A stretch of 64,000 nt of DNA from JAGOCV01 sp049445855 (GCF_049445855.1 NZ_JBMSDV010000002.1:673923-737922); one strand, 5' to 3'. Positions 44,498-53,336 are shown, numbered from the stretch's first letter. The notes: generated by a model from the sequence alone, not told the origin. Made by a program: numbers and translations.

Positions 44498-45154
44498 TCA
44501 ATGCTTGCAGTCTGTTCGGCGCTGGGTGGGAGCACCCGGTTCGCAGATTTTCAACCCATCTTTTAGGCGCAAGATGGCCCCCTGGCGCTGCAGGCGAGCA
44601 AGTGCCCGGTAAAGCGCTTCGTGGGTAAGGCCGATGTCTTCGGAAAGATGCTTCAGCGTTCCTTGTTGAGTCCAAAAACCGGACGCGTCACAGTGAAGTC
44701 CTATGTATTGCAGTATTCGCTCCTCGGCCGAACGCGTCTGCTTTATCTCCAGCTTGGTCCGAAGTCCTTGAACGCGCCGTGCCAACTCGGCCGTGAATGT
44801 CCACAACAACTCGGGCGACTCGCGCAGCTGAGCAATCAACGCCTCTTTGCGAAAAACCAGCACCTCCGAGGGCTCCAGTGCTACGGCGTCGCAGTGGTAC
44901 TTTGCGGAGAACAATGACGCTTCGGCAAAGAACTCGCCTTGCCTCACCGTGTGCATCGTGATCTGACCGCCCGTGAGGGTGCTGCGATGCAGGCGCACAC
45001 AGCCCGACCGCAGGCGAAACACTCCCGCGCTTGCGGCGGCCTCGCGAAAAAGCATCTGCCCCGAAGCCAGACGACGCAGTGATGGGGTGACACCAAACGC
45101 GCAGTCCGAAGGCGCAATAAAGTCTACTGTGGCTTCACGTGATGATGCTTTCAT
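44498..45154 (-). CDS. Crp/Fnr-family transcription regulator
   Basis: 218 residues. Cyclic-nucleotide-binding-like beta roll at about 10-125 (LASGQMLFREAAASAGVFRL, VRQGEFFAEASLFS) and a winged helix-turn-helix at about 165-200 (LKHLSEDIGLTHEALYRALA). No FNR-type Cys cluster is seen. Start taken at MKASSREA; a longer frame to 45223 runs across the operator. It precedes the cus genes on the same strand and is divergent from a Spy-like gene, and a palindromic TGA-N6-TCA site overlaps its own start. The effector is unknown. Confidence 0.8.
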   Translation of the reverse strand: MKASSREATVDFIAPSDCAFGVTPSLRRLASGQMLFREAAASAGVFRLRSGCVRLHRSTLTGGQITMHTVRQGEFFAEASLFSAKYHCDAVALEPSEVLVFRKEALIAQLRESPELLWTFTAELARRVQGLRTKLEIKQTRSAEERILQYIGLHCDASGFWTQQGTLKHLSEDIGLTHEALYRALARLQRQGAILRLKDGLKICEPGAPTQRRTDCKH

Positions 45155-45170
45155 ATGACTGCAATCATAT
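45153..45170. promoter_or_regulatory. Crp-family binding site overlapping the regulator's start codon
   Basis: ATATGA-CTGCAA-TCATAT is a perfect 6-bp inverted repeat with the TGA-N6-TCA core of Crp-family operators. It covers the start codon of the Crp-like gene and lies 54 bases before the Spy-like start, so autorepression and control of the divergent gene are both likely. Confidence 0.6.
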
Positions 45171-45223
45171 TCACTTGGCGATAACCGAAGGATGATTTGG
45201 GCACCAACTCCCTCCAACCCCAA

Positions 45224-45814
45224 ATGAAAACGCTACTCTCATATTTCCTTCTGGTTGGCACTGCCTCCGTTGTCGCGGCCCAGTCCCACGTGCATCGTGA
45301 CCCAAGCCCACCTGCTCAGCCCGCGCCGCACGTCGGATCCTCGCAATATGCTGGATATCAAGAGCGCGAAATCAAAGCGCTTTCGGCACAACAGATCGAA
45401 GACTTGCAAGCCGGAAGAGGCATGTCGCTCGCCCTTGCGGCCGAACTCAACGGCTACCCAGGACCCGCGCACGTCGTAGAGCTGGGCGAAAAATTGCGTC
45501 TGACGAAAGACCAAGAGCGAGAAACGACGGCGCTTACGGAGCAGATGAAGGCCGACGCTCAACGACTCGGGAAGGACGCAATTGAGACCGAAAGGGAACT
45601 GGACCGCCTCTTCAAGACAGGGGGGGCCAGCGAAGCCAGCGTGACTCAAGCAGTTGAACGCGCTGCGCTCGCTCAAGCTTCGCTTCGCGCTTCGCATCTG
45701 AACTACCACCTGCGGACGGTCGCAATCCTCACGCCACTGCAAATAGCGCGCTATCAAGAACTGCGCGGCTATGTAGCGCCTGCCAGCGCCATTCCAAAAC
45801 ACGTGGCAAATTGA
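45224..45814 (+). CDS. Spy/CpxP-like periplasmic protein (LTxxQ type heavy-metal sensor)
   Basis: 196 residues from MKTLLSYF. Signal peptide ends at VVAAQ, His-containing start (HVHRDPSPPAQPAPHVG), then helical sequence with two LTxxQ-type motifs, LRLTKDQERET and VAILTPLQIARY, as in CpxP, Spy, ZraP and CnrX. Such proteins act as periplasmic chaperones or metal sensors. It faces the Crp-like gene and converges on the copper ATPase gene. Confidence 0.75.
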   Translation: MKTLLSYFLLVGTASVVAAQSHVHRDPSPPAQPAPHVGSSQYAGYQEREIKALSAQQIEDLQAGRGMSLALAAELNGYPGPAHVVELGEKLRLTKDQERETTALTEQMKADAQRLGKDAIETERELDRLFKTGGASEASVTQAVERAALAQASLRASHLNYHLRTVAILTPLQIARYQELRGYVAPASAIPKHVAN

Positions 45815-45844
45815 CGCTGCTGCCCAGCAGGCCTGGTGTTTCCT

Positions 45845-48211
45845 TCATCGACCGGTACGCAACCGCAAGGCATTCGCGATCACTGACGCCGAACTCAAGC
45901 TCATCGCCAGGGCTGCGATCATTGGAGACAGTAGCCACCCGGTGAATGGGTACAGCAGTCCAGCGGCAATCGGTATCCCTAGCGCGTTGTAGAGGAAGGC
46001 GAACATCAGGTTCTGTTTCATGTTGCCTACCGTCGCTTCAGACAGCTCGCGGGCTATGGAGATGCCTCGCAGGTCCCCCTTTACCAAGGTGACTTGGGCA
46101 CTGTTCATCGCCACATCGGTACCCGTGCCCATCGCGATTCCCACATCCGCCTTGGCAAGGGCGGGCGCGTCGTTGATCCCGTCCCCAGCCATGGCAACGA
46201 CACGGCCCTCGGCCTGCAGGCGTGACACCAGAGCCAGCTTGTCTGCAGGCTTGACTTCGCCATGGACCTCATCAATCCCCAGCTTTGCACCCACCGCCTT
46301 GGCGGTAGTCATACCGTCGCCCGTGGCCATCACAATGCGCAGTCCCGCCGCATGCAAGGTTGCCAGGGCTTCGGGCGTGCTGGCCTTGATGGCGTCCGAA
46401 ACCGCCAAGAGGCCTTGAAGCTGGCCATCGGCCGCCAGATACATCACGCTGGCGCCTGTGGCGCGCAAGGCCTCTGCCTGCGCAAGCAACGGATCCGCAG
46501 AAACGCCCACCTGCTCCATGAGGACTGTGTTTCCCAGGGCGAGCTGGCGCCCATTGACCCGTCCGCGTACGCCAATACCCGACCCTGACTCGAAGTCCTC
46601 GGGCTTGTCCAAAGCCAGGCCCTTCGTGCGGGCCGCCTGGACAATGGCATCGGCCAGCGGATGCTCGCTGCCCTGGTCCAGACTGGCCGCCAGGCGCAGC
46701 ACTTCGTCCTCAGACAGCCCGGGCATGGCCACCACACGCTCGAAGGATGGTTTGCCCTCTGTGAGCGTGCCGGTCTTGTCCACGATCAGCGTGTCCACCT
46801 TTCGCAGGTTCTCGATGGCTGCAGCGTCCCGAAACAGCACGCCACTCGTCGCCCCCCGGCCTGTGGCCACCATGATGGACATAGGCGTTGCTAGGCCCAA
46901 TGCGCAGGGACACGCAATGATCAGCACCGCCACAGCATTGACTAAACCATAGACCCAACGTGGCTCGGGCCCGAACAGACCCCACGCAAACAGCGTGATC
47001 AGCGCGATACCCACCACGGCCATCACAAAGTACCCCGCCACCTGGTCCGCCATACGCTGCATGGGAGCCCGAGAGCGCTGCGCTTGAGCAACCATCTGAA
47101 CGATCTGGGCCAGCATGGTGGCGGAGCCAACCCGCTCGGACCGGATCACCAGTGCCCCGTTGGTATTGAGCGTGGCACCTATGACTGAATCTCCAGGCCC
47201 TTTGACGATAGGCACCGGCTCGCCAGTGAGCATGGCTTCGTCCACCGCGCTGCTCCCCTCGACCACAACGCCATCGACCGGCACTTTCTCCCCAGGGCGT
47301 ACGCGCAGCAGGTCACCCACATGGACGTGGGACAGCGGGACGTCGCTCTCCTGGCCGTTGGCATCGATGCGCCGCGCGGTCTTGGGCGCCAGGCCCAACA
47401 GTGATTTGATGGCGGCCGAGGTCTGCGAGCGTGCTTTGAGCTCCAGCATCTGGCCGAGCAGCGTGAGCGAGATGATGACGGCTGCCGCTTCGAAGTACAC
47501 CGCCACGCGGCCCATGGCCTGGAACGAGGCTGGAAATACCCCAGGCGCCACGGTGGCGACTACGCTGTAGACGAAGGCGGCGCCGGTGCCCAGGCTGATC
47601 AGCGTCCACATGTTGGGACTACGGTTGGCGATGGATTGAGCGCCACGCACAAAGAAGGGCCAGCCAGCCCAGAGCACGATGGGCACCGTCAGCACGAGTT
47701 CGATCCAGCTCTGGATGGCCATTTCGAACCACTGCAACCGGTGACCCACCATGGCCAGGATGGTGACAGCCACGGTCAGTGGCAGCGTCCACCAGAAACG
47801 ATGCCGGAAATCCACGAGTTCGGCGTTTTCTCCCTCCTCCAGCGTGGGCAGCATGGGCTCCAGCGACATGCCGCATTTTGGACAGTTCCCGGGATGGTCC
47901 TGCTGCACCTCTGGGTGCATGGGGCAGGTGTAGATGGTGCCGGGCTGAGTTGCTTCAGGCTCAGTGCCGGACGTGCCATGAGCGCCCGGTGCGTAGTTCT
48001 GCGGTGCCTCGACAAAGCGCCCCTGGCACTTCGCGCTGCAAAAGTAGTAGTTGTGGCCCTCGTGGAGCGCAGTGTATTGGGACTGGGCAGTCACCGCCAT
48101 ACCGCAGACGGGGTCCTTCAGCGCCATCGAGGATGGAGGTTTGTGACCTTCATGACCTTCATGAGGCGGATGCTCGTGGTGAGCATGATCGTGCGGCGCT
48201 GCTGTAGCCAT
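45845..48211 (-). CDS. copper-translocating P1B-type ATPase with YHS and metal-binding N-terminal domains
   Basis: 788 residues. His-rich start (HDHAHHEHPPHEGHEGH), a YHS domain (DPVCGMAVT...YYFCSAKCQGRF), a metal-binding domain YTCPMHPEVQQDHPGNCPKC, then the ATPase: IIACPCALGLATP, VDKTGTLTEG, SEHPLADA, GDGINDAPALA. Helix 7 FLYNALGIPIAAG and helix 8 MSLSSASVI are the Cu(I) signature. There is no classical CxxC HMA domain. Exports Cu(I) to the periplasm. Start is the ATG at 48209-48211; a longer frame covers DUF2933's neighbourhood. The CueR-type promoter at 48535-48567 should drive it. Confidence 0.9.
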   Translation of the reverse strand: MATAAPHDHAHHEHPPHEGHEGHKPPSSMALKDPVCGMAVTAQSQYTALHEGHNYYFCSAKCQGRFVEAPQNYAPGAHGTSGTEPEATQPGTIYTCPMHPEVQQDHPGNCPKCGMSLEPMLPTLEEGENAELVDFRHRFWWTLPLTVAVTILAMVGHRLQWFEMAIQSWIELVLTVPIVLWAGWPFFVRGAQSIANRSPNMWTLISLGTGAAFVYSVVATVAPGVFPASFQAMGRVAVYFEAAAVIISLTLLGQMLELKARSQTSAAIKSLLGLAPKTARRIDANGQESDVPLSHVHVGDLLRVRPGEKVPVDGVVVEGSSAVDEAMLTGEPVPIVKGPGDSVIGATLNTNGALVIRSERVGSATMLAQIVQMVAQAQRSRAPMQRMADQVAGYFVMAVVGIALITLFAWGLFGPEPRWVYGLVNAVAVLIIACPCALGLATPMSIMVATGRGATSGVLFRDAAAIENLRKVDTLIVDKTGTLTEGKPSFERVVAMPGLSEDEVLRLAASLDQGSEHPLADAIVQAARTKGLALDKPEDFESGSGIGVRGRVNGRQLALGNTVLMEQVGVSADPLLAQAEALRATGASVMYLAADGQLQGLLAVSDAIKASTPEALATLHAAGLRIVMATGDGMTTAKAVGAKLGIDEVHGEVKPADKLALVSRLQAEGRVVAMAGDGINDAPALAKADVGIAMGTGTDVAMNSAQVTLVKGDLRGISIARELSEATVGNMKQNLMFAFLYNALGIPIAAGLLYPFTGWLLSPMIAALAMSLSSASVIANALRLRTGR

Positions 48212-48252
48212 GGTGGTAATTCCTGAAGATGAGTGTGTTGTCCTGCACGGGA

Positions 48253-48492
48253 CTAATTGCGGCCTGATCCGCCGCCATGCGAACCGTGGCTCCCATGTCC
48301 GTGGAAGAGGTGCATTAGGGGGCAGGCCAACAGGAGCAGGTAAGGCCAATAGCCTGCGATGTGCGACCAGTGCTCTCTGAGCAGGAAGAATGCCCCGATC
48401 AGTCCCAGCATGATCACTGCACCGATCAACTTCTTGCTACCTGTTGCAGACTTCGTAGCGCCCGAATGCTCGGCGGTGTGGCTGTGGTTCAT
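48253..48492 (-). CDS. DUF2933 small membrane protein, 79 aa
   Basis: MNHSHTAEHSG start with GGAGAACACC before it. One or two hydrophobic segments (LIGAVIMLGLIGAFFLL, YWPYLLLLACPLMHLF) and a His/Gly-rich tail (HGHGSHGSHGG). DUF2933 proteins often accompany copper ATPases in Burkholderiales; they may help deliver Cu(I). It is the first gene after the CueR-like promoter. Confidence 0.8.
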   Translation of the reverse strand: MNHSHTAEHSGATKSATGSKKLIGAVIMLGLIGAFFLLREHWSHIAGYWPYLLLLACPLMHLFHGHGSHGSHGGGSGRN

Positions 48493-48534
48493 GGTGTTCT
48501 CCAACAAAGGTCACAGGTGGTAGACCTCGTGGGA

Positions 48535-48567
48535 ACGATAAGGCTTAACACGGTGGGAGTGTCAAGC
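48535..48567 (-). promoter_or_regulatory. CueR-type promoter of the DUF2933-copper ATPase operon
   Basis: On the minus strand: -35 TTGACA, a dyad GCTTGACAC...GTGTTAAGC (48543-48567), and -10 TATCGT at 48535-48540 with a 19-bp spacer. The arms match in 8 of 9 positions. It lies 43 bases before the DUF2933 start. The CueR encoded at 60707 is the likely activator. Confidence 0.7.
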
Positions 48568-48694
48568 AAGAACCTTTGCCACCTTTGACCTCAATCAAGG
48601 GCCTGAACTGCAACAGGCATCCGATCCCTTCCCAAACGGCACTGCCCTGGATTTCGACGATCCAAGAGCCAGGGCAGCGACATCGGACTCAGGA

Positions 48695-49108
48695 CTATTT
48701 GGTGGGAGCGGCAGGTGTCTTGCCACTGCGGGCCAAAAATGCATCCAGTTCAGCGATTTCCTTTTTCTGAGCGGCAACGATGTCCTTGGCCATCTTGAGC
48801 ATTTTTGGGTCCTTGCCGTCCCGCAACTGGGCCTGGGCCATGTCAATCGCACCCTGGTGGTGGACCCGCATCATCTGGGCAAAATCCACATCTGGGTTGC
48901 CCGACATTGGCACGGATGCCATCTTGTCGTTGTTCTCTTTCATCATCGCCATCATGTCCATCTTGCCGTGAGGCATCGATTGATCCATACCGGCGCCCTT
49001 CATGCCCGAGTGGGGGGCGGTCTGGGCCTGCAGTGCCAGAGGCGACAACAAGCCACAAGCTATGACAGCGGCGGCGGACAGCGAGTGAAAAGCTGGGAAT
49101 GTTTTCAT
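48695..49108 (-). CDS. DUF305 periplasmic protein, 137 aa
   Basis: Signal peptide (AAAVIACGLLSPLALQAQ), then a Met/His-rich stretch (KGAGMDQSMPHGKMDMM) and the DUF305 core VDFAQMMRVHHQGAIDMAQA with its HH pair. DUF305 proteins have a ferritin-like helical fold and recur near copper genes. The start is the Met of MKTFPAF; a longer frame enters the csp gene. It follows the copper-storage gene by 29 bases. Confidence 0.82.
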   Translation of the reverse strand: MKTFPAFHSLSAAAVIACGLLSPLALQAQTAPHSGMKGAGMDQSMPHGKMDMMAMMKENNDKMASVPMSGNPDVDFAQMMRVHHQGAIDMAQAQLRDGKDPKMLKMAKDIVAAQKKEIAELDAFLARSGKTPAAPTK

Positions 49109-49137
49109 AGATGTTCTCCAGGAGTTAAGCAACGCGA

Positions 49138-49479
49138 TTACGCCGCGTGCGCCATGGCGTCGCACTCTTGGGCGCACTCGAGACAAGCCTGCGCACAGGC
49201 CTTGCAGTGGTCTGCCTCATGCTTGGCGCACTCATCGGCGCAGGCCTTGCAGATCTGAGCGCACAGCGCGCAAATCGCAGCTGCATGCTCGCTATTGCGC
49301 GCCATGGCGTCGACCGCGAAGCTACAAGCTGCCGCGCAGTCAACGTCCAAGGCAATGCAGCGCGCCATCATCTTCACGTCGTCTTCTTTCAGACAAGCTG
49401 CGAAGCACTGATGACAAGCCGTCGCGCACGACTGGCAAGCCTCGATGCAAGACATGTATTGGTTCGGGGTGTGGTTCAT
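49138..49479 (-). CDS. four-helix copper-binding/storage protein (Csp-like)
   Basis: 113 residues from MNHTPNQYMSC, no signal peptide, so cytosolic (Csp3 type). About 17 Cys, mostly in CxxxC spacing (CIEACQSCATACHQCFAAC, then CALCAQICKACADEC and CKACAQACLECAQEC), line the inside of a four-helix bundle that can hold many Cu(I) ions. It heads a leftward pair with the DUF305 gene. AGGAGATTTTG precedes the ATG. Confidence 0.85.
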   Translation of the reverse strand: MNHTPNQYMSCIEACQSCATACHQCFAACLKEDDVKMMARCIALDVDCAAACSFAVDAMARNSEHAAAICALCAQICKACADECAKHEADHCKACAQACLECAQECDAMAHAA

Positions 49480-49770
49480 CAAAATCTCCTGATAAGTAGC
49501 TCGAAAGATGAGCGGGAACCTGCGCAGTTGGTTGCGAGGAGCGTCCATCTTTTGCCGCGTGGGGTACTCGGCGCTGTAGGCTGGCACCGCCGATTAACGC
49601 GGCTTTCGAGCGATTTGCCCTCGTTTTGGGCCAAAGATTACGAGGACCTTTCAGGGCTGTAATCGGTGCGTCACCTTCGCGTAAGGAGTTGCCGAAAAAG
49701 GCGCGGTCTGATCCCTCGACGCGCGCACCAGTTCATATTTGTGACCCTCTCCCGCAGGCATTGCATGTGG

Positions 49771-49840
49771 CTATCAAAAGCGTAATCGGAAGGTCACTGC
49801 CAAGTAGGGGTGCGATTTCTAGACTTCTCTCCGTGGTGCA
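49771..49840 (+). promoter_or_regulatory. 70-bp promoter element of the second DUF4148 cassette
   Basis: Box TATCAAAAGCGTAATC at 49772-49787 and GATTTCTAGACTTCTCTCCG from 49814. The latter matches the copy at 21672 in 19 of 20 bases, and the spacing of the blocks is identical. The rest of the 49480-49895 gap holds the presumed csp promoter and no gene. Confidence 0.6.
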
Positions 49841-49895
49841 GAAAAACGCCACCTGGATGGACCATATCGGGCATCCGGCGCCACAGGAGACCATC

Positions 49896-50267
49896 ATGAG
49901 AATTCGTACCGCAATCTTCGTCGCGAGCCTTGCTGCATTCGCTACGACGTCCTTCGCCACTTCCGTTTACCACGCAAGTCCAAGCCAAGAAGAAGGCGTG
50001 AGCCTGGCCCCCTCCCACCTCGGTAACGCGGTCAGTCGCGAGGCTGTCGCAGGCACCGTTGTGGCCGCCCAAAAGGACGGTTCGCTGTACTGGATCAGCC
50101 GTGGCTACCCCGCCACCTACCCACGCGTCCAGGGCCCCAAGCTGACCAAGACTCGCCAGCAAGTCACGGATGAGCTGCAGTCCGCTAAGCGCAACCGCAT
50201 CACCAGCGATGGCATGCGCGACCTGGGCGGCGAAGCAGGTTGGGTCAACGCCCGCCAACTGCCCTGA
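49896..50267 (+). CDS. secreted DUF4148-like protein, 123 aa (cassette 2, first gene)
   Basis: Signal peptide (AIFVASLAAFATTSFA); mature part SVYHASPSQEEGVSL, AAQKDGSLYWISRGYPATYP, KTRQQVTDELQ, and RDLGGEAGWVNA. Same length and order as the product at 21754, with many identical blocks. AGGAGACC precedes the ATG. An upstream open frame reaching 49626 crosses the promoter and is not coding. Confidence 0.78.
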   Translation: MRIRTAIFVASLAAFATTSFATSVYHASPSQEEGVSLAPSHLGNAVSREAVAGTVVAAQKDGSLYWISRGYPATYPRVQGPKLTKTRQQVTDELQSAKRNRITSDGMRDLGGEAGWVNARQLP

Positions 50268-50359
50268 ACGGGCTCAGCGACACCCGCGACCGCGCGCCTT
50301 CAAAACTGGCTTGCGGTCGCACTTAAACCACCACGTCAACTCAAGAAGGAAATCCCATC

Positions 50360-50884
50360 ATGAAAATCAAGTCCACCCTCATCGTTCTCTCACTCATCGC
50401 CGCGCCCGCATTTGCTTCGGACCAAGTGGTCAGCAAAACGCGCGAACAAGTGCGGGCTGAGTTGGTGCAGGCTCAGAAAAGGGGCGAGATGCTCGCCTCT
50501 GGCGAGTCGGGTCTGACGCTCAAGCAAATCAACCCCGCTGCATACCCGGTAACTGCTTCAACCCAGGCCCCCAAAACTCGCGAGCAAGTGCGTGCCGAAC
50601 TAGATCGGGCAATCCAGACGGGCGAGATGCTTGCGGCAGGAGAATCGGGCGCCAAGCTCAATGAACTCGTGTCGCGCCGCTACCCTGCAATTGCCGTCAA
50701 ATCCTACAAGTCCCGGGACGAGGTCAAGAGTGAGCTGGCCCGCGCCATCCGCGAAGGCGAAGTCGAAGCTGTGGGCGAAGATGGCCGAAAACTGAACGAA
50801 ATTTATCCGGACCGCTACCATGCTGCGCAGCATGCTGCGGTTTCTGCCGAGGCAGAAGAATCCGCAAAGGCGTCACATTTCTGA
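50360..50884 (+). CDS. secreted protein with three DUF4148 repeats, 174 aa (cassette 2, second gene)
   Basis: Signal peptide about residues 1-20. Repeats start KTREQVRAEL (near 25), KTREQVRAELDRA (near 74) and KSRDEVKSELARA (near 117); each has GE.LA.GESG..L..(I/L), and the first two end in YP. It is the counterpart of the 175-aa protein at 22224. The end is Ala/Glu-rich (HAAVSAEAEESAKAS) where the other copy is His-rich. AAGAAGGAAA precedes the ATG. Confidence 0.78.
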   Translation: MKIKSTLIVLSLIAAPAFASDQVVSKTREQVRAELVQAQKRGEMLASGESGLTLKQINPAAYPVTASTQAPKTREQVRAELDRAIQTGEMLAAGESGAKLNELVSRRYPAIAVKSYKSRDEVKSELARAIREGEVEAVGEDGRKLNEIYPDRYHAAQHAAVSAEAEESAKASHF

Positions 50885-51006
50885 TGCAGCGTCGCAAGGC
50901 TTTGCCATTGCTGTGAGAGCTATGGGAGCAACCACGCGCAGCAGAACTCCAAAATTGGCGGTTGTCACTTATGTCTGGACAAGCAAACACGCAACCCTGC
51001 GCCGGA

Positions 51007-51720
51007 TCAGATGCAGTGCTGGTTCACCCGATTTGACAGCGCCTCAGCGCTCTCCCGGCGCTCGCTGTACCGATCCACCAAGTAGTCGGCGCAGTCGCGC
51101 GTGAGAAGCGTGAATTTCACCAGTTCTTCCATTACATCCACCACGCGCTCGTAGTAGCTCGATGGCTTCATGCGGCCGCTCTCGTCGAATTCGAGAAAAG
51201 CCTTGGCAACTGATGACTGGTTGGGGATCGTGATCATGCGCATCCACCGGCCGAGCACCCGCATCTGGTTGACCGCATTAAACGACTGCGAGCCGCCCGA
51301 GACTTCCATGACCGCCAGTGTTTTGCCCTGGGTGGGCCGCACGGCACCCACGGACAGGGGTATCCAGTCGATTTGCATCTTTAGGATGCCGGTCATCGCG
51401 CCGTGGCGCTCGGGGGAGGTCCACACCATGCCCTCGGACCACTGGGCCAGTTCTCGCAGCTCCGCCACCTTAGGATGGCTGTCGGGTTCCGAGTCGGGCA
51501 GCGGCAAGCCGCGTGGGTCGAAGATGCGGGTTTCGGCCCCGAGGGAGCGCAGCAGCCGTGCGGCTTCCTCCGTCAGCAACCGGCTGTAGGAGCGCTCACG
51601 CACCGAGCCATAGAGCAACAGAATGCGGGGTGCATGGGTGGAACGCTGCGCGGGCACCAGCCGCTCAAGATCGGCCTGCTCGAAGAGCGCCGCTTCAATG
51701 TTGGGAAGATCCAGATTCAT
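51007..51720 (-). CDS. arsH: ArsH NADPH-dependent FMN oxidoreductase
   Basis: 237 residues. Flavodoxin-like fold with the FMN-phosphate motif LLYGSVRERSYS, then GMVWTSPERHGAMTG and VMEVSGGSQSFNAVN, diagnostic for ArsH. The enzyme oxidises trivalent organoarsenicals and reduces other substrates. Last gene of the ars operon; it starts 26 bases inside the acr3 end. Confidence 0.92.
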   Translation of the reverse strand: MNLDLPNIEAALFEQADLERLVPAQRSTHAPRILLLYGSVRERSYSRLLTEEAARLLRSLGAETRIFDPRGLPLPDSEPDSHPKVAELRELAQWSEGMVWTSPERHGAMTGILKMQIDWIPLSVGAVRPTQGKTLAVMEVSGGSQSFNAVNQMRVLGRWMRMITIPNQSSVAKAFLEFDESGRMKPSSYYERVVDVMEELVKFTLLTRDCADYLVDRYSERRESAEALSNRVNQHCI

Positions 51721-52741
51721 ACCAGCCCTTGGAGGAGTTCACAACTTTGACCACGAGGAGCATGATCGGCACTTCGATGAGCACGCCAACCACAGTTGCA
51801 AGCGCTGCCCCCGAGTGAAAGCCAAACAGGCTGATGGCCGTGGCGACCGCCAGCTCGAAGAAGTTAGATGCGCCGATCAGTGCCGATGGGCACGCAATGG
51901 CATGTTTCTCTCCGACCGCCCGATTCAGCCAATAGGCCAACGCAGAGTTGAAAAACACCTGAATCAGGATAGGCACGGCAAGCAGCGCGATGACTAAGGG
52001 TTGCTTCAGGATGGCCTCACCTTGGAATGCGAAAAGCAGCACCAGCGTAAGCAGCAGTGCGGCAATCGACCAGGGCCCAATACGATGCAGCGCCGCTTCA
52101 AACGCTGCCAGGCCACGCGCTAGAAGCGCTCGACGCAGCCATTGGGCTAGCACCACGGGGATGAGGATGTAAAGCACCAACGACGTGAGCAATGTGTCCC
52201 AAGGTACGGTAATGGCCGACAAGCCGAGCAAGAAGGCCACCAGCGGCGCAAACGCCACGATCATGATGCTGTCGTTCAACGCCACTTGGGACAAGGTGAA
52301 CAGCGGGTCACCCCCAGTTAAGCGACTCCACACGAACACCATGGCCGTGCATGGAGCAGCAGCCAGGAGGATCAGTCCGGCGATGTAGCTGTCGAGCTGG
52401 TCAGCCGGCAAGTACGGTGCGAACCACTGGCGGATGAACAGCCAGCCGAGAAACGCCATGGAAAACGGCTTAACCAACCAGTTCACGAACAAGGTGACCC
52501 CGATGCCGCGCATGTGGTTACGCACCTCCCCCAGGGCGGCAAAGTCCACCTTGAGCAGCATCGGAATGATCATCACCCAGATGAGCAGGCCCACGGGGAT
52601 GTTCACCCGCGCCACCTCCCAACTGCCGATGGCCTGGGCAGCGCCGGGGAACACCTGACCGAGGCCGATTCCCACCACGATGCACAGCACCACCCAAACT
52701 GTGAGATAGCGCTCGAACACGCTCATACTGGACTTCTGCAT
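51695..52741 (-). CDS. acr3: arsenite efflux permease, ACR3 family
   Basis: 348 residues with about ten membrane helices. ACR3 landmarks: PMLLKVDF in helix 2, LAAAPCTAMVFVWSRL with the essential Cys of helix 4, ALNDSIMI and GASNFFELAVATA in helix 9. It exports As(III) by proton motive force. Eight bases separate it from arsC. Not related to ArsB. Confidence 0.92.
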   Translation of the reverse strand: MQKSSMSVFERYLTVWVVLCIVVGIGLGQVFPGAAQAIGSWEVARVNIPVGLLIWVMIIPMLLKVDFAALGEVRNHMRGIGVTLFVNWLVKPFSMAFLGWLFIRQWFAPYLPADQLDSYIAGLILLAAAPCTAMVFVWSRLTGGDPLFTLSQVALNDSIMIVAFAPLVAFLLGLSAITVPWDTLLTSLVLYILIPVVLAQWLRRALLARGLAAFEAALHRIGPWSIAALLLTLVLLFAFQGEAILKQPLVIALLAVPILIQVFFNSALAYWLNRAVGEKHAIACPSALIGASNFFELAVATAISLFGFHSGAALATVVGVLIEVPIMLLVVKVVNSSKGWYESGSSQH

Positions 52742-52749
52742 TTGAACGC

Positions 52750-53256
52750 TCAGTTCGAGACCAGCTGGCGAGCCGTGGATTGCAGCGTTGTCTTGGCGAG
52801 CTTGTGCTCCGGCAGGCTCACCAGAAGTTCCAATCGACGCTTCATGGCGTGCAACGTTTGACGGAAGGCTTCGAGCTTTTGCGCTTCAGGGGCATCGCCC
52901 TCGCTGGGGTCTGCGTAACCCCAGTGGGCCGTGGCGGGGTGGCCTGGCCAGATGGGGCAAACCTCGCCCGCGGCGTTGTCGCACACAGTAATGATCAGGT
53001 CCATGTGCGGCGCGTCGGGGGCCGCAAATTCGTCCCAGCTCTTGCTGCGCAGGCCTTCTGTCGAAATGCCTGCGTTCTGCAGCACCTGCAGGCCCAGGGG
53101 ATTGGGTTGCTGGTTGTCGCGTGGGCTGCTGCCGGCAGAGTAGGCCTTAAAGCGGCTTGTGCCCATGTCATTGAGCAGGGCTTCGGCCAGGATGCTGCGC
53201 GCAGAGTTGTGCGTGCAAAGGAAGAGAACGTTCAGGGGTTGTCGCGTATCGGTCAT
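52750..53256 (-). CDS. arsC: arsenate reductase ArsC, low-molecular-weight phosphatase/thioredoxin type
   Basis: 168 residues. P-loop CTHNSARS (CX5R) at the N-terminus and the redox pair TVCDNAAGEVCP, spaced as Cys82 and Cys89 of Staphylococcus ArsC. Reduces As(V) to As(III) for export by ACR3. About 30 residues longer at the C-terminus than the staphylococcal enzyme. Confidence 0.92.
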   Translation of the reverse strand: MTDTRQPLNVLFLCTHNSARSILAEALLNDMGTSRFKAYSAGSSPRDNQQPNPLGLQVLQNAGISTEGLRSKSWDEFAAPDAPHMDLIITVCDNAAGEVCPIWPGHPATAHWGYADPSEGDAPEAQKLEAFRQTLHAMKRRLELLVSLPEHKLAKTTLQSTARQLVSN

Positions 53257-53336
53257 GGTGAACTCCAGGGTTGACGGGGTGAATCGGGGCTCGAGCGCGC
53301 GTGGGTGCGAGCGTGGTTCGTCTCACGGCGACACGG

